Under the pieces are notes generated by a model. It did not search any database. It saw nothing but the letters and a program-made list of their open reading frames with translations, and was not told the origin of the DNA. Shown one piece after another: positions 22,617-33,685 of a stretch of DNA of 44,262 nt (positions are counted from its first letter, which is position 1; every line of letters begins with the position of its first letter). Position numbers and translations under genes: made by a program. The stretch spans positions 1 to 44,262 of the forward strand of contig JAUNAB010000016.1 in assembly GCA_030527795.1 (NCBI GenBank), read 5' to 3'. This stretch comes from Pasteurellaceae bacterium. GTDB lineage: Bacteria; Pseudomonadota; Gammaproteobacteria; Enterobacterales; Pasteurellaceae.

Positions 22617-23237
22617 TTATTTAGAGTAAAGCTCGACGATCAGATGTTCGTTAATGTCTGCTGATAAATCAGAACGCTCAGGAACACGTTTGAACACACC
22701 TTCCATTTTACTAGCATCAACTTCTAACCAAGTTGGTTTTTCTCTTTGTTCTGCTAGCTCTAATGATGCTTTAATACGTGCTTGTTTCTTAGATTTTTCA
22801 CGAACAGCAACAACATCATTTTCTGAAACTTGGAAAGATGGAATATTTACCACACGACCATTAACAACAATCGCTTTATGGCTCACTAATTGGCGAGCTT
22901 CAGCGCGAGTTGCTGCAAATCCCATACGATAAACAACGTTATCCAATCGACTTTCAAGTAATACTAATAAATTCTCACCGGTATTACCTTTTAAACGGTT
23001 AGCTTCTTTATAGTAGTTACGGAATTGACGTTCTAAAATACCGTAGATACGGCGAACTTTTTGTTTCTCGCGTAACTGACTACCATAGTCAGATAAACGC
23101 GGTTTACGAGCGCCATGCTGACCTGGCGCGGTATCAATTTTACATTTAGAATCGATAGCACGCACACCTGATTTAAGGAATAAATCAGTGCCTTCACGAC
23201 GGCTTAGCTTGAGTTTTGGACCCAAATATCTTGCCAT
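22617..23237 (-). CDS. rpsD: 30S ribosomal protein S4
   Basis: S4 is a primary 16S rRNA-binding protein and the translational repressor of the alpha operon. The 206-residue product starts [20 protein letters not shown]. Its S4 RNA-binding domain includes [21 protein letters not shown]. It is expected to bind the pseudoknot upstream of rpsM (24017-24105). Confidence 0.98.
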   Translation of the reverse strand: MARYLGPKLKLSRREGTDLFLKSGVRAIDSKCKIDTAPGQHGARKPRLSDYGSQLREKQKVRRIYGILERQFRNYYKEANRLKGNTGENLLVLLESRLDNVVYRMGFAATRAEARQLVSHKAIVVNGRVVNIPSFQVSENDVVAVREKSKKQARIKASLELAEQREKPTWLEVDASKMEGVFKRVPERSDLSADINEHLIVELYSK

Positions 23238-23266
23238 TTTCTTTCTCCAATTATCCTAACGTCAAA

Positions 23267-23662
<396 letters not shown>

Positions 23663-23671
23663 TTACCCCGA

Positions 23672-24028
23672 CTATTTCTTGATCGGCTTACGTGGACCCT
23701 TACGGGTACGCGCATTAGTTTTAGTACGTTGACCACGTACTGGTAAACCACGACGATGACGTAAACCACGATAACATCCAAGATCTAAAAGACGCTTGAT
23801 GTTAAGGGTTACTTCACGGCGTAAGTCACCTTCAACGGTAAATTTACCAACTTCGTCACGCAGTTTATCAATCTGCTCTTCAGACAATTCTCTGATCTTA
23901 ACATCTTCGGCAATACCTGCTGCTGCACAAATAGCTTGTGAACGAGTTTTACCGATACCGTAAATAGCAGTTAAAGCGATTACAGCGTGTTTGTGATCAG
24001 GAATGTTAATGCCTGCAATACGGGCCAC
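23672..24028 (-). CDS. rpsM: 30S ribosomal protein S13
   Basis: S13 sits in the head of the 30S subunit and contacts the P-site tRNA and bridge B1. The 118 residues start with [19 protein letters not shown] and end in [15 protein letters not shown]. The start codon is GTG at 24026-24028, preceded by AGGAG. E. coli uses the same GTG inside the S4-regulated pseudoknot, which supports this start. It opens the alpha operon. Confidence 0.97.
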   Translation of the reverse strand: MARIAGINIPDHKHAVIALTAIYGIGKTRSQAICAAAGIAEDVKIRELSEEQIDKLRDEVGKFTVEGDLRREVTLNIKRLLDLGCYRGLRHRRGLPVRGQRTKTNARTRKGPRKPIKK

Positions 24029-24105
24029 TATGCACTCCTATATTTTAACTAATTTGCTATACTGATCTTGAAAAGCCCGTTTTCAGGATACTCAAACAGT
24101 ATAGC
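24017..24105 (-). promoter_or_regulatory. alpha operon ribosome-binding-site pseudoknot (S4 target)
   Basis: The leader and start of rpsM closely follow the E. coli alpha-operon RNA to which S4 binds. On the minus strand the sequence runs through GAGTATCCTGAAAACGGGCT to AGGAGTGCATAGTGGCCCG, almost identical to E. coli as I remember it. GCTATACTG and CAGTATAGC (24056-24064 with 24097-24105) form the outer 9-bp stem, and TGAAAA/TTTTCA the inner hairpin. The GTG start lies within the structure. S4 should repress translation of this operon. Confidence 0.87.
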
Positions 24106-24121
24106 AAGGACATAAATGAGC

Positions 24122-24140
24122 TGAGCAGTATAACTGCTCA
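24122..24140. repeat. 7-bp hairpin between rpmJ and rpsM
   Basis: TGAGCAG and CTGCTCA flank TATAA. It lies after the rpmJ stop and before the S4 pseudoknot. With no T tract it is more likely an RNA processing or stability element than a terminator. Confidence 0.45.
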
Positions 24141-24168
24141 ACTGGTTCTTTGCAAGAAAAATTATCAA

Positions 24169-24282
24169 TTAACCTTGACGTTGTTTATGTTTAGGATCGC
24201 TACAAAGTACACGAACAACCCCTTCACGTTTCACAATTTTACAGTTACGACAGATTTTCTTAACGGAAGCACGAACTTTCAT
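24169..24282 (-). CDS. rpmJ: 50S ribosomal protein L36
   Basis: A 37-residue frame translates as [20 protein letters not shown], then a basic tail ending in DPKHKQRQG. This is the zinc-binding C+ form of L36, with ligands in CRNC and the C-terminal Cys and His. It lies between secY and rpsM, as in E. coli, and is too short for most gene finders. A GGGATAAGC stretch precedes the ATG. A perfect hairpin (TGGGCAA/TTGCCCA, 24304-24320) overlaps the secY stop just upstream. Confidence 0.96.
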
Positions 24283-24310
24283 TGCTTATCCCTTTTTATT
24301 AAATGGGCAA

Positions 24311-25636
24311 TTATTGCCCAAAACCTCTGAGGTTTGCTTTTTTCAACGCAGATTCATATTTAGTCGACATAACCTGACTTTGGACCTGCACGATGAAATC
24401 CATAATTACTACCACGACAATCAATAACGATGTTCCGCCAAAAGTGAAAGAAACATTCCAAACTGAAGTCATAATATAAGGAACTAAACATACAAACGTA
24501 ATATAAAGACCGCCAACTAATGTTAAACGAGTCATAATTTTATCAATATAACGTGATGTTTGTTCACCTGGTCTAATTCCCGGTATAAACGCGCCAGATT
24601 TTTTCAAATTATCCGCTGTATCACGAGGATTAAATTGCATTGCAGCATAGAAAAAGCTAAAGAACATAATTGCAGCAGCGTAAACAATCAAATAGATTGG
24701 TTGTCCAGGCTGTAACAACATTGTCAAATTAGTTAACCAATCTAAATTAGCACTTTCACCAAACCAAGAACTAATCGTTGCAGGGAACAAAATAATACTT
24801 GATGCAAAAATAGCAGGAATTACCCCAGCCATATTGATCTTTAATGGTAAATAAGTTGATCCGCCACCTAAGATTTGGCGTCCTTGTTGACGCTTAGCAT
24901 ATTCAATTTTAACTTTACGTTGACCTCGTTCAACAAACACAACGAAATAAGTCACTGCAAAAACAATTGCTGCGATTAATAACAGAGCCAGTGGATGCAT
25001 TTGGCCTTGACGAGCTTGCTCAATTGTTTGACCAATTGCAGCTGGGAGTCCAGCAACAATCCCCGCAAAAATAATTAGAGAAATACCATTACCAATACCA
25101 CGTTCTGTAATTTGTTCACCTAACCACATCAAGAACATTGTCCCAGTTACAAGGCAAACTACCGCGGTAAAATAAAAGCCAAAACCTAAATTTGGCACTA
25201 AACCTGGTAACATATTTGGCAAACCTGTTGAAATACCTATCGCTTGAAATGTCGCAAGACCTAACGTCGCGTAACGTGTATACTTCGTCATTTTCCGACG
25301 GCCAGATTCACCTTCTTTTCTTAATTCATTTAATGCAGGATAAACCGTAGCGAGCAATTGGATAATAATAGACGATGAAATGTACGGCATTATCCCCAAT
25401 GCAAAAATAGACGCTCGGCTTAATGCACCACCAGAGAACATATTAAACATATCAATGATGGTGCCTTTTTGTTGATCAATTAATTGAGCTAACACAGCTG
25501 AATCAATACCAGGAACCGGAATGAAAGAACCAATACGGTAAACAATAAGTGCGCCTAATACAAATAGTAATCTACTTTTAAGTTCACCTGAACCGTTTTG
25601 AGTACTTTTGCTTTGATACCCTGGTTGTTTAGCCAT
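24311..25636 (-). CDS. secY: protein translocase subunit SecY
   Basis: SecY forms the protein-conducting channel of the Sec translocon with SecE and SecG. The 441-residue protein has the expected ten hydrophobic segments. The plug and second-helix region includes [20 protein letters not shown], and the conserved cytoplasmic loops include [19 protein letters not shown] and [19 protein letters not shown]. It lies six bases after rplO in the spc operon. A repeat core at 25161 lies in the gene with weak flanks. Confidence 0.98.
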   Translation of the reverse strand: MAKQPGYQSKSTQNGSGELKSRLLFVLGALIVYRIGSFIPVPGIDSAVLAQLIDQQKGTIIDMFNMFSGGALSRASIFALGIMPYISSSIIIQLLATVYPALNELRKEGESGRRKMTKYTRYATLGLATFQAIGISTGLPNMLPGLVPNLGFGFYFTAVVCLVTGTMFLMWLGEQITERGIGNGISLIIFAGIVAGLPAAIGQTIEQARQGQMHPLALLLIAAIVFAVTYFVVFVERGQRKVKIEYAKRQQGRQILGGGSTYLPLKINMAGVIPAIFASSIILFPATISSWFGESANLDWLTNLTMLLQPGQPIYLIVYAAAIMFFSFFYAAMQFNPRDTADNLKKSGAFIPGIRPGEQTSRYIDKIMTRLTLVGGLYITFVCLVPYIMTSVWNVSFTFGGTSLLIVVVVIMDFIVQVQSQVMSTKYESALKKANLRGFGQ

Positions 25637-25642
25637 TGTTAA

Positions 25643-26077
25643 TTATTCCTCAATTACACCGCCAGCTGCTTCAATAGCAGCTTTTGCACCTTTAGTTACG
25701 CGTAAACCTTTTACTGTTACTGCAGTTTTTACTTCACCTGCTAAAATAACCTTAGCAAATTGAATATCTTTAGTAACAATGTTTGCTACTTTAAGCGTAT
25801 CTAAAGTAACAACATTACCTTCAACTTTAGCTAAATCATCCAAACGAATTTCTGCAGTTACTGCAGCTTTCATTGAAGTGAAACCAAATTTTGGTAAACG
25901 ACGATATAAAGGCATTTGACCACCTTCGAACCCGCGACGAACACCGCCACCAGTACGAGATTTTTGACCTTTATGACCGCGACCACCAGTTTTGCCTAAA
26001 CCTGAACCAATACCACGACCAAGACGTTTAGCACTATGCTTTGCGCCTTCAGCCGGAGATAGAGTATTTAAACGCAT
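25643..26077 (-). CDS. rplO: 50S ribosomal protein L15
   Basis: L15 is a late-assembly 23S rRNA-binding protein. The 144 residues start [20 protein letters not shown] and contain the Gly- and Arg-rich N-terminal extension [17 protein letters not shown]. It lies between rpmD and secY. Confidence 0.98.
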   Translation of the reverse strand: MRLNTLSPAEGAKHSAKRLGRGIGSGLGKTGGRGHKGQKSRTGGGVRRGFEGGQMPLYRRLPKFGFTSMKAAVTAEIRLDDLAKVEGNVVTLDTLKVANIVTKDIQFAKVILAGEVKTAVTVKGLRVTKGAKAAIEAAGGVIEE

Positions 26078-26080
26078 CTA

Positions 26081-26260
26081 TTACTCCTCCACTTTAACCA
26101 TGTATGAAACTTGGTTAATCATACCACGAACTGCTGGAGTATCGATTAACTCAACGGTATGGTGCATATGGCGAAGACCAAGACCACGTAACGTAGCTTT
26201 ATGCTTTGGTAAACGAGCAATAGAGCTGCGAACTTGTGTTACTTTAATAGTTTTTGCCAT
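26081..26260 (-). CDS. rpmD: 50S ribosomal protein L30
   Basis: The 59-residue protein starts [21 protein letters not shown] take the ATG at 26260, six bases inside the longest frame (which reads M-I-M), because it matches the family start. L30 binds 23S rRNA. The gene has three bases to rplO and six after rpsE. Confidence 0.97.
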
Positions 26261-26266
26261 TATCAA

Positions 26267-27135
<869 letters not shown>

Positions 27136-27149
27136 AGTGTTACCTTAAA

Positions 27150-27683
27150 TTATTTTTTCTTAGCTTCTTTAGTACGTACAACTTCATCAGCGTAACGAAC
27201 ACCTTTACCTTTATAAGGTTCTGGACGACGATAAGCGCGGATGTCAGCTGCCACTTGACCAATTAATTGTTTGTCTGCACCTTTCAACACGATTTCGGTT
27301 TGAGATGGACATTCTGCAGTAATACCTGCTGGTAAAGTGTGCTCAACTGGGTGAGAGAAACCTAAACTTAATGCAACAGTATTGCCTTTAATTTGTGCTC
27401 TGTAACCAACACCCACAAGTTGTAACTTCTTAGTAAAGCCTTCAGTAACACCGATAACCATTGCATTAACTAACGCACGAGATGTACCAGCTTGTGCATC
27501 CGCACCAACTACACCATCACGTGGAGAGAAAGTTAATTCATTGTTATCAAATTTAACTTCGACTGCATTATGAATGGTACGAGATAACTCACCATTCTTA
27601 CCTTTTACTGTTAATAGCTGACCGTTGAGTTTAACTTCAACACCGGCAGGTACATTAACAGGTGCCTTTGCAACACGAGACAT
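27150..27683 (-). CDS. rplF: 50S ribosomal protein L6
   Basis: L6 lies near the GTPase-associated region of 23S rRNA. The 177 residues start [20 protein letters not shown] and contain the signature [17 protein letters not shown] near the C terminus. Confidence 0.98.
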   Translation of the reverse strand: MSRVAKAPVNVPAGVEVKLNGQLLTVKGKNGELSRTIHNAVEVKFDNNELTFSPRDGVVGADAQAGTSRALVNAMVIGVTEGFTKKLQLVGVGYRAQIKGNTVALSLGFSHPVEHTLPAGITAECPSQTEIVLKGADKQLIGQVAADIRAYRRPEPYKGKGVRYADEVVRTKEAKKK

Positions 27684-27700
27684 TGTATCCTACCTCTCTA

Positions 27701-28093
27701 TTAAGCTACATAACAGATGATTTCACCGCCTAAACCCGCTTGGCGAGCTGCGCGATCAGTCATCACACCTTTAGATGTAGAAACAACAGCAACACCTAAA
27801 CCACCCATAACTTTTGGTAATTCGTCTTTACGTTTATAAATACGAAGACCAGGACGGCTTACTCGTTGAATACTTTCTACAACTGGTTTACCTTGGAAAT
27901 ATTTTAAAGTAATTTCCAACTCAGGCTTAGTGCCTTCTAAAACTTTAACGCTTTCAACATAACCTTCAGCTGCTAATACATTGGCAATTGCCACTTTTAG
28001 CTTGGATGAAGGCATACTGATCGCAACTTTGTTCGCAGCTTGACCGTTACGAATACGGGTCAACATATCTGCGATTGGATCTTGCATACTCAT
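27701..28093 (-). CDS. rpsH: 30S ribosomal protein S8
   Basis: S8 is a primary 16S rRNA-binding protein and the translational regulator of the spc operon. The 130 residues start [20 protein letters not shown] and end in [15 protein letters not shown], nearly as in E. coli. Its likely mRNA target is at the start of rplE (28966-28996). Confidence 0.98.
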   Translation of the reverse strand: MSMQDPIADMLTRIRNGQAANKVAISMPSSKLKVAIANVLAAEGYVESVKVLEGTKPELEITLKYFQGKPVVESIQRVSRPGLRIYKRKDELPKVMGGLGVAVVSTSKGVMTDRAARQAGLGGEIICYVA

Positions 28094-28129
28094 TGTGCTT
28101 TTACTCCGATTCCAAAATAAAGAGGTAAA

Positions 28130-28435
28130 TTACCAACTTGCTTTTTTAAGCCCAGGGATTTCGCCACGCATTGCTGCTTCGCGAACCTTGATACGGCTTA
28201 AGCCAAACTTACGAAGAACGCCGTGTGGACGTCCAGTTTGGCGACAACGGTTACGTTGACGGCTTGGGCTAGAATCACGTGGCAATGTTTGTAATTTTAA
28301 CATTGCGTTCCAACGTTCTTCAGCAGAAATGCTTTCGTCAGAAATGATTCTTTTTAATTCTACACGTTTAGCATAGAATTTTTCAGCCAATTTAACGCGT
28401 TTTACATCGCGTGCTTTCATTGATTGTTTAGCCAT
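28130..28435 (-). CDS. rpsN: 30S ribosomal protein S14
   Basis: S14 helps assemble the 30S head. At 101 residues it is the long, zinc-free form; the central [20 protein letters not shown] has only one cysteine, so no CXXC zinc motif is present. It starts [20 protein letters not shown]. Confidence 0.98.
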   Translation of the reverse strand: MAKQSMKARDVKRVKLAEKFYAKRVELKRIISDESISAEERWNAMLKLQTLPRDSSPSRQRNRCRQTGRPHGVLRKFGLSRIKVREAAMRGEIPGLKKASW

Positions 28436-28447
28436 TTGTAACCTGCC

Positions 28448-28987
28448 TTATTTACGGAATGGGAAATTAAAGGCAGCGAGTAGTGCTTGACCTTCTTCAT
28501 CATTCTTCGCGCTAGTTGTGATAGTAATATCTAAACCGCGTACACGATCTACTTTATCGTAGTCGATTTCAGGGAAGATGATTTGCTCACGCACACCCAT
28601 ACTGTAGTTACCACGACCATCAAAAGACTTCGTGCTTAAACCACGGAAGTCACGGATACGTGGAACCGCAATTGTAATTAAACGTTCAAAGAACTCCCAC
28701 ATACGTTCGCCACGTAGTGTTACTTTACAACCGATCGGATATCCCTGACGGATTTTAAAGCCAGCAACAGATTTGCGTGCTTTAGTTACTAAAGGTTTTT
28801 GACCGCTAATCGCTGCTAAATCCGCTACTGCGTTATCTAGCAATTTCTTATCGGTCAATGCTTCACCCACACCCATATTCAGGGTAATCTTTTCGATTCG
28901 TGGGACTTGCATGACAGATTGGTAGTTGAATTTTGCTTTTAATTCATTCACTACTTGATCTCTGTAGTAATCATGCAGTTTCGCCAT
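28448..28987 (-). CDS. rplE: 50S ribosomal protein L5
   Basis: L5 binds 5S rRNA and contacts the P-site tRNA. The 179 residues start [20 protein letters not shown] and contain [20 protein letters not shown]. The start region overlaps the predicted S8 regulatory RNA structure. Confidence 0.98.
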   Translation of the reverse strand: MAKLHDYYRDQVVNELKAKFNYQSVMQVPRIEKITLNMGVGEALTDKKLLDNAVADLAAISGQKPLVTKARKSVAGFKIRQGYPIGCKVTLRGERMWEFFERLITIAVPRIRDFRGLSTKSFDGRGNYSMGVREQIIFPEIDYDKVDRVRGLDITITTSAKNDEEGQALLAAFNFPFRK

Positions 28988-28996
28988 CGCATTACT
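28966..28996 (-). promoter_or_regulatory. S8 autoregulatory site at the rplE start
   Basis: On the minus strand AGTAATGCGATGG then CGAAACTGCATGATTACT spans the rplE ATG. AGTAA pairs with TTACT, and ATG-GCGAAACTG-CAT forms the upper part with bulged bases. The layout and much of the sequence match the E. coli spc-mRNA site that S8 binds to repress the operon from rplE onward. This comes from remembered similarity, not an alignment. Confidence 0.65.
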
Positions 28997-29004
28997 CCAG
29001 TTTG

Positions 29005-29316
29005 TTAAATAATTTCATTATTAGATTTGAAGAAACGAACTTTTTTATCGCCTTCAATTCTAAAACCTACACGGTCAGCTTTATTTGTTTTCGGGTTAAA
29101 GATCGCTACATTTGACGCATCAATTGGCGCTTCTTTTTTCACTAAACCACCTTCTTTGCCTAAAGCTGGCACTGGTTTTTCATGTTTAGTGATGATTTTG
29201 ATACCTTCAACAATCACTTTACCATTTGGTAACACTTTAGTTACCTTACCGCGCTTACCCTTATCTTTACCAGTAAGCACAATTACTTCATCGTTTTGAC
29301 GGATTTTTGCAGCCAT
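29005..29316 (-). CDS. rplX: 50S ribosomal protein L24
   Basis: L24 starts 50S assembly. The 103 residues contain the KOW motif [20 protein letters not shown]. It lies between rplN, 10 bases upstream, and rplE. Confidence 0.98.
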   Translation of the reverse strand: MAAKIRQNDEVIVLTGKDKGKRGKVTKVLPNGKVIVEGIKIITKHEKPVPALGKEGGLVKKEAPIDASNVAIFNPKTNKADRVGFRIEGDKKVRFFKSNNEII

Positions 29317-29326
29317 TACATTCTCC

Positions 29327-29710
<384 letters not shown>

Positions 29711-29741
29711 CTAAAATTAATAGAAACCCTTTCGGGACGAA

Positions 29742-29763
29742 CCTGTTTGATAATACAAACAGG
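29742..29763 (-). promoter_or_regulatory. hairpin at the 5' end of the spc leader
   Basis: CCTGTTTG (29742-29749) and CAAACAGG (29756-29763) are perfect reverse complements around ATAATA. If the promoter at 29770-29799 is real, this hairpin forms at the very start of the rplN transcript, where it could stabilise the message or control it. Confidence 0.55.
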
Positions 29764-29764
29764 G

Positions 29765-29799
29765 TGCTAAATTTAGCATAAATTACCATACAAAATCAA
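29765..29799 (-). promoter_or_regulatory. candidate spc operon promoter inside palindromes
   Basis: In the minus direction TTGATT (29799-29794) and TAAATT (29775-29770) are 18 bases apart. The -10 is inside the perfect 14-bp palindrome TGCTAAATTTAGCA (29765-29778), and the -35 is inside the larger inverted repeat at 29788-29812. An independent promoter is needed here because the S10 operon is not directly upstream. Confidence 0.45.
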
Positions 29800-29812
29800 C
29801 TTGATTTTGTAT
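29788..29812. repeat. 25-bp palindrome upstream of rplN
   Basis: ATACAAAATCAA and TTGATTTTGTAT are perfect 12-bp reverse complements around one central C. It lies 31 bases past the ADP-ribosylglycohydrolase stop and 90 bases before rplN. It has the look of a dimeric-regulator operator. It could alternatively be the 3' hairpin of the upstream gene, but no T tract follows. Confidence 0.6.
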
Positions 29813-29843
29813 TAATCTAGCAAACTTTTACTTAAAAATCAGA

Positions 29844-30752
29844 CTACGCCTGAGATTCACAATTTGAACGAATCAATTGTAATGCAAAATTTTGGATATA
29901 ATCTTTGCGATATAATATCTCTAACCAAGTTTTTGGAATATTTTCAACGCCATAATAAGCCCCTGCTATTTGTCCGCAAATTGCGGCATTGGTATCAGCA
30001 TCATTGCCTAAGTTCGCCGCAGCCAAAATCGCATCTCTAAAATTATCAGTATGCCAAAATGCCCAAAGTGCTGCTTCTAAACTATGAACAACATAACCAT
30101 AACTTCCGACATCATTAGAGATTTTTGACTTAAATTCGCCAGTACAAATAGGTGCTAATAGGTTAAATCTTTCCGCATCACTTTCTAAAAAAAGTTCTTC
30201 CTTGCTTTTATTGTCAAACACTCTTAACAAAAGCGTCGCAAAATATTCACAGGATTGAATACACTCTTCAGAGGCATGAGTGGTTCTTGAGCTTAACCCC
30301 GCATATTTTATTGCTAATTCAGGGTAACGAGCATAGAAAAGGATGACGGGAACCAATCTCATTAATGAGCCATTGCCAGAATAATTAGGTAATGCTTTCT
30401 TGCTATATGGTTCTCCCGTTTCCTTGAAATCCCATAATGCGGCAAGAATTTGCTTTCCTAAGCCAAATGGTCTTGATAAGCTTGAGTTTACCCCTTTATT
30501 CGCCCACTCATAATAGCGTTTCAATTGATCTAAGGGATCAAAATCGTTTTTAGATAACAAACTTTCCGCAAGACAAATAGCCATTGAGGTGTCATCTGTC
30601 CATTTGCCTTTTGCTAATCTAAATTTTCCACCACCAACCATATCAGTTAAAGGTTTAAAACGCCCTCTTGGCAAAAATTCAACGGTTGTGCCAACGGCAT
30701 CACCGCAAGCCAACCCTAAGAACGCCCCCATTGCTCTATTTTCAATGTCCAT
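29844..30752 (-). CDS. ADP-ribosylglycohydrolase family protein
   Basis: Members of this family (DraG/ARH type) remove ADP-ribose from proteins or other acceptors using two Mg2+ ions. The 302-residue protein has the expected metal-binding motifs: GLACGDAVGTTVEF near residue 13, WTDDTSMAICLAE with TDDT at 52-55, and NLGNDADTNAAICGQIAGA near residue 245. No signal peptide is visible, so it should be cytoplasmic. No ADP-ribosyltransferase is nearby, so the substrate is unknown. It lies between the nap and spc operons, looks somewhat AT-richer than its neighbours and has no internal repeat copy, so it may have been acquired. Confidence 0.9.
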   Translation of the reverse strand: MDIENRAMGAFLGLACGDAVGTTVEFLPRGRFKPLTDMVGGGKFRLAKGKWTDDTSMAICLAESLLSKNDFDPLDQLKRYYEWANKGVNSSLSRPFGLGKQILAALWDFKETGEPYSKKALPNYSGNGSLMRLVPVILFYARYPELAIKYAGLSSRTTHASEECIQSCEYFATLLLRVFDNKSKEELFLESDAERFNLLAPICTGEFKSKISNDVGSYGYVVHSLEAALWAFWHTDNFRDAILAAANLGNDADTNAAICGQIAGAYYGVENIPKTWLEILYRKDYIQNFALQLIRSNCESQA

Positions 30753-30796
30753 CAGTTAAATTCCCATTCTCACCCCGAAATAAAGGGCAATTATAC

Positions 30797-30842
30797 AAAA
30801 ACCGCGGTCAAAAAAATAGGTGAATTCTTGACCGCGGTTTTA
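30797..30842 (-). terminator. paired-repeat hairpin at the end of the nap operon
   Basis: AAAACCGCGGTCAAAAA and the inverted TTGACCGCGGTTTT (exact cores 30801-30808 and 30831-30838) flank a spacer with AGGTGAATTC. It lies nine bases past the napC stop. A long hairpin with T-rich flanks should terminate nap transcription before the ADP-ribosylglycohydrolase gene. Confidence 0.8.
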
Positions 30843-30850
30843 AGGGCAGA

Positions 30851-31459
30851 TTATTGCTGTTCAGCAGGACTCACAATGCCCGATGGCACATCCTTCATTT
30901 CAGGAAGATTATGAGCAATACCTTTATGGCAATCAATACAGGTTTTCCCTTCTTTAATTGCTAGCGTATGCATTTTAGCCGCCACGGGACGTTGCAATGT
31001 GAAATCCATCGCATCAAATTTATGACAATTTCGGCACTCTTGCGAATTGTTTGCTTTCATTCTTGCCCATTCGTGTTGTGCCATTTCTAAGCGAGCCGCT
31101 TCAAATTTTTCTTTGGTATCCACTTTCCCTGTTAGGTGTGCATACACTTCTTGAGCTGCTTGAATTTTACGTGTCCATTTTGGTATAAATTCGTGCGGCA
31201 AGTGACAATCTGAACAAATTGCTTTTACCCCACTACGATTAGCATAATGGACCGAATGGCGATATTCTGGCACCACATCATTCATATGACAACTGGAACA
31301 AAATTGCTCCGTACTTGTCGCTTCGAGCCCTTTGTTTATACCACCCCAAAATAAGATGCCCCCTAACGCAGAAATTAAAATCAACGTTCCCACTGCCATA
31401 CGACTTGGCGAGCGAAACCAACGCCAAAATCGGATAAAAATATTGGGTTTATTTGCCAT
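30851..31459 (-). CDS. napC: cytochrome c-type protein NapC
   Basis: NapC is a membrane-anchored tetraheme quinol dehydrogenase of the NapC/NirT family that passes electrons to NapB and NapA. From MANKPNIFIRFWRWF (202 residues) it has one N-terminal membrane helix (MAVGTLILISALGGILFWGG) and four CXXCH heme sites: CSSCH, CSDCH, CRNCH and CIDCH. The longer frame to 31516 would overlap napB, and this ATG is one base past the napB stop. It is the last gene of napFDAGHBC. Confidence 0.96.
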   Translation of the reverse strand: MANKPNIFIRFWRWFRSPSRMAVGTLILISALGGILFWGGINKGLEATSTEQFCSSCHMNDVVPEYRHSVHYANRSGVKAICSDCHLPHEFIPKWTRKIQAAQEVYAHLTGKVDTKEKFEAARLEMAQHEWARMKANNSQECRNCHKFDAMDFTLQRPVAAKMHTLAIKEGKTCIDCHKGIAHNLPEMKDVPSGIVSPAEQQ

Positions 31460-31460
31460 T

Positions 31461-31916
31461 TTACTGCCCACCATAGCCTTTTTCTGGTTTAAATTCATTT
31501 GGTACGATTGGATCAACGTCTGCTTGTGAAACGTGACATTGCAAACAGAACTGACGGCGTGGTGAAACCTGACCGCTCACATTGCCATCACGATCTTGGA
31601 AGTGGGTTGGGCTAATCCGAGTTGCCCCCGTAATACGCGAAGCTTCAACACTATGGCAATTTAAACACTGATTGACATTTTTGCTAATTTGATAATTTTT
31701 CACAGAATGCGGAATCATTGGCGGTTGATTCACATAATTCAATGCGGGTAACTCCGTTTCTTTTGGCACATTATGCCAAGCAGGTTTCACATTCTCTGGT
31801 GATTGTTCTAAATTATTCCCCACCTGCTGCGTGGCATTGTCAGACGCTGCCATCAGCGGTGTCGCACATAACAGTGCAAATAATGCACTACTCACAAACA
31901 GAAACTGTTTTTTCAT
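31461..31916 (-). CDS. napB: periplasmic nitrate reductase electron transfer subunit NapB
   Basis: NapB is a small periplasmic diheme cytochrome c that delivers electrons to NapA. The 151-residue precursor has a Sec signal peptide (MKKQFLFVSSALFALL, cleavage likely after PLMA) and two heme sites, CLNCH and CLQCH. The family motif YVNQPPMIPHSV is present. It lies between napH and napC. Confidence 0.97.
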   Translation of the reverse strand: MKKQFLFVSSALFALLCATPLMAASDNATQQVGNNLEQSPENVKPAWHNVPKETELPALNYVNQPPMIPHSVKNYQISKNVNQCLNCHSVEASRITGATRISPTHFQDRDGNVSGQVSPRRQFCLQCHVSQADVDPIVPNEFKPEKGYGGQ

Positions 31917-31943
31917 ATTGAATCACTCCCCCGAATGATAAAA

Positions 31944-32819
31944 TTACCGATTAACCACGGGAATACCGCGGTCAAAACGGTGACTAAAAGTAAATACGTT
32001 TTCGGCACAAACATCAATGCAACGTCCACAACTGATACAATCTTGTGATATCACAAGCAAGCTTTCGTCTTTTTTGCCGTGTAATGGCGAACGTAGCACT
32101 TGCGGCTCAGGGCAAACGTTATAACAATCCATACAATTATCACAACGCTTGCGATCAATCACTTTCACTCGTATGACACTTTTTGCACCAATCACACCAT
32201 AAGTTGCACCAATCGGACAAAGATGTCCGCACCAACCATGTTCTACAACCAATAAATCAAATAAAAAAACGCTTAGAACAAGCCATACTGTGGCACCAAA
32301 CCCATAAATTAACGCCCGCCCTAAGGCAGCGACGGGATTAATCCATTCCCACAATAACAAACCGCTTAATGCACTCCCAAAAAGAATGACTAGCAAAATA
32401 GCATAACGCAAATTACGTGGGATTTTTGCACTTTGCCGAATGCCCAATTTACGCCGTAACCACGCTGCACAATCCGTCACAATATTCAACGGGCAAACCC
32501 ACGCACAAAATACTTTGCTGCCTAACAAAGCATAGACCACAACGACAATCAACGCCCCCATTAAGGTTAAGCGACTAGGCAAATGCCCCGCAGCTAAACT
32601 TTCTGCACTGATTAAAGGATCTGTTAACGGCACGGTATCCAATAACAAACTGCCACTATAATTGCCTTTTAAGATCCAAACGCCAAAATAAGGACCGCTT
32701 AAAAAGAGCATCAAAATACTCAATTGACTCACGCGTCGCCACAATAAAAAGCGATTTGCGTGCCACCAGCCTAATTTTTCTCTGGCTTCTCGCCCTGCAT
32801 ATTTTGGTGCATTTGCCAT
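31944..32819 (-). CDS. napH: quinol dehydrogenase membrane component NapH
   Basis: NapH is an inner-membrane iron-sulfur protein that with NapG oxidises quinol for Nap. The 291 residues contain four hydrophobic segments and the conserved CAWVCPLNIV and CGHLCPIGATYG. At the C terminus are two [4Fe-4S] motifs, CDNCMDCYNVCP and CISCGRCIDVC. Its ATG overlaps the napG stop. A repeat core at 31965 lies near the 3' end, encoding Arg-Gly of DRGIPVV. Confidence 0.96.
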   Translation of the reverse strand: MANAPKYAGREAREKLGWWHANRFLLWRRVSQLSILMLFLSGPYFGVWILKGNYSGSLLLDTVPLTDPLISAESLAAGHLPSRLTLMGALIVVVVYALLGSKVFCAWVCPLNIVTDCAAWLRRKLGIRQSAKIPRNLRYAILLVILFGSALSGLLLWEWINPVAALGRALIYGFGATVWLVLSVFLFDLLVVEHGWCGHLCPIGATYGVIGAKSVIRVKVIDRKRCDNCMDCYNVCPEPQVLRSPLHGKKDESLLVISQDCISCGRCIDVCAENVFTFSHRFDRGIPVVNR

Positions 32820-33631
32820 TATAGTTTGCCCCCACTACGTGTTGGTACTAACGGACTTTCAGGAACAAACTCTGGCACTTCGCTGTTTTCAGGCAAGCGA
32901 CTTGGCACATTAATCATATTTTCAGGTGCCAACGAATGACCTGCTTTGGCTTTTTCTTCCCAACCTAAACGGTAATGTTTTCCTAGCATACCTTTTGCCA
33001 AAGGTGTTGGTAACACTTTAATCGCCGCTTCATCCAGCACGCAAGCCTGTTCACATTTGCCACACCCCGTACAAGCATCTGAATGAACCGTAGGAATAAA
33101 CAACGCGTGCTTACCCGTCCGATCATTGCGTTGCATATCCAATGTGATCGCTTTATCAATCAACGGGCAAACACGGTAGCACACATCGCAACGTAAACCT
33201 TGCCAATTCAAACAGGTTTCGTGATCCAACAACACCGCCAAGCCCATTCGAGATTGATTAATATCCTGTGCTAATGCATCTAACGCCCCACTTGGGCAAG
33301 CCCGTGCACAAGGAATATCGCTACACATTTCGCAAGGTTTATCACGGGCGATAAAATAAGGCGTTCCCGCTTCCATTGGCGAAAGCAATGAAGCTAAATG
33401 CAACATATCGTAAGGACAGGCTTCAACACATTGCCCGCAACGAATACAAGCCGCGGCAAATTTCTGATCATCAGCCAATGCAAATGGCGGACGTAACGCC
33501 ACCCCTTCCCGAGCCAAACTTTGTTTTTGTTGCAATCCAAGTAACAAGCCCAGCCCGACTAATCCGCCCGTGGTTCGAGCGGTATTTTTTAGGAACTTAC
33601 GGCGTTCAGGGCTTAAATTAGCTGTTTTCAT
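32819..33631 (-). CDS. napG: ferredoxin-type protein NapG
   Basis: NapG is a periplasmic ferredoxin-like protein exported by Tat, partner of NapH. Starting at [16 protein letters not shown] (270 residues) gives a normal Tat signal with RRKFLK; the frame to 33658 adds an atypical nine-residue extension. Four iron-sulfur motifs are visible: [35 protein letters not shown] and [12 protein letters not shown]. It lies between napA and napH. Confidence 0.95.
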   Translation of the reverse strand: MKTANLSPERRKFLKNTARTTGGLVGLGLLLGLQQKQSLAREGVALRPPFALADDQKFAAACIRCGQCVEACPYDMLHLASLLSPMEAGTPYFIARDKPCEMCSDIPCARACPSGALDALAQDINQSRMGLAVLLDHETCLNWQGLRCDVCYRVCPLIDKAITLDMQRNDRTGKHALFIPTVHSDACTGCGKCEQACVLDEAAIKVLPTPLAKGMLGKHYRLGWEEKAKAGHSLAPENMINVPSRLPENSEVPEFVPESPLVPTRSGGKL

Positions 33632-33644
33632 TGGCAATAACGGC

Positions 33645-33662
33645 AAAACCGAGGTCAAAAAT
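33645..33662 (+). repeat. degenerate repeat between napA and napG
   Basis: AAAACCGAGGTCAAAAATT: flanks are intact but the core is ACCGAGGT, a single change from ACCGCGGT. A CGTTTTTTA block follows as in full copies. A decayed copy like this is useful for judging turnover of the repeat. Confidence 0.6.
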
Positions 33663-33685
33663 TCTCACGTTTTTTATTAAAAACC

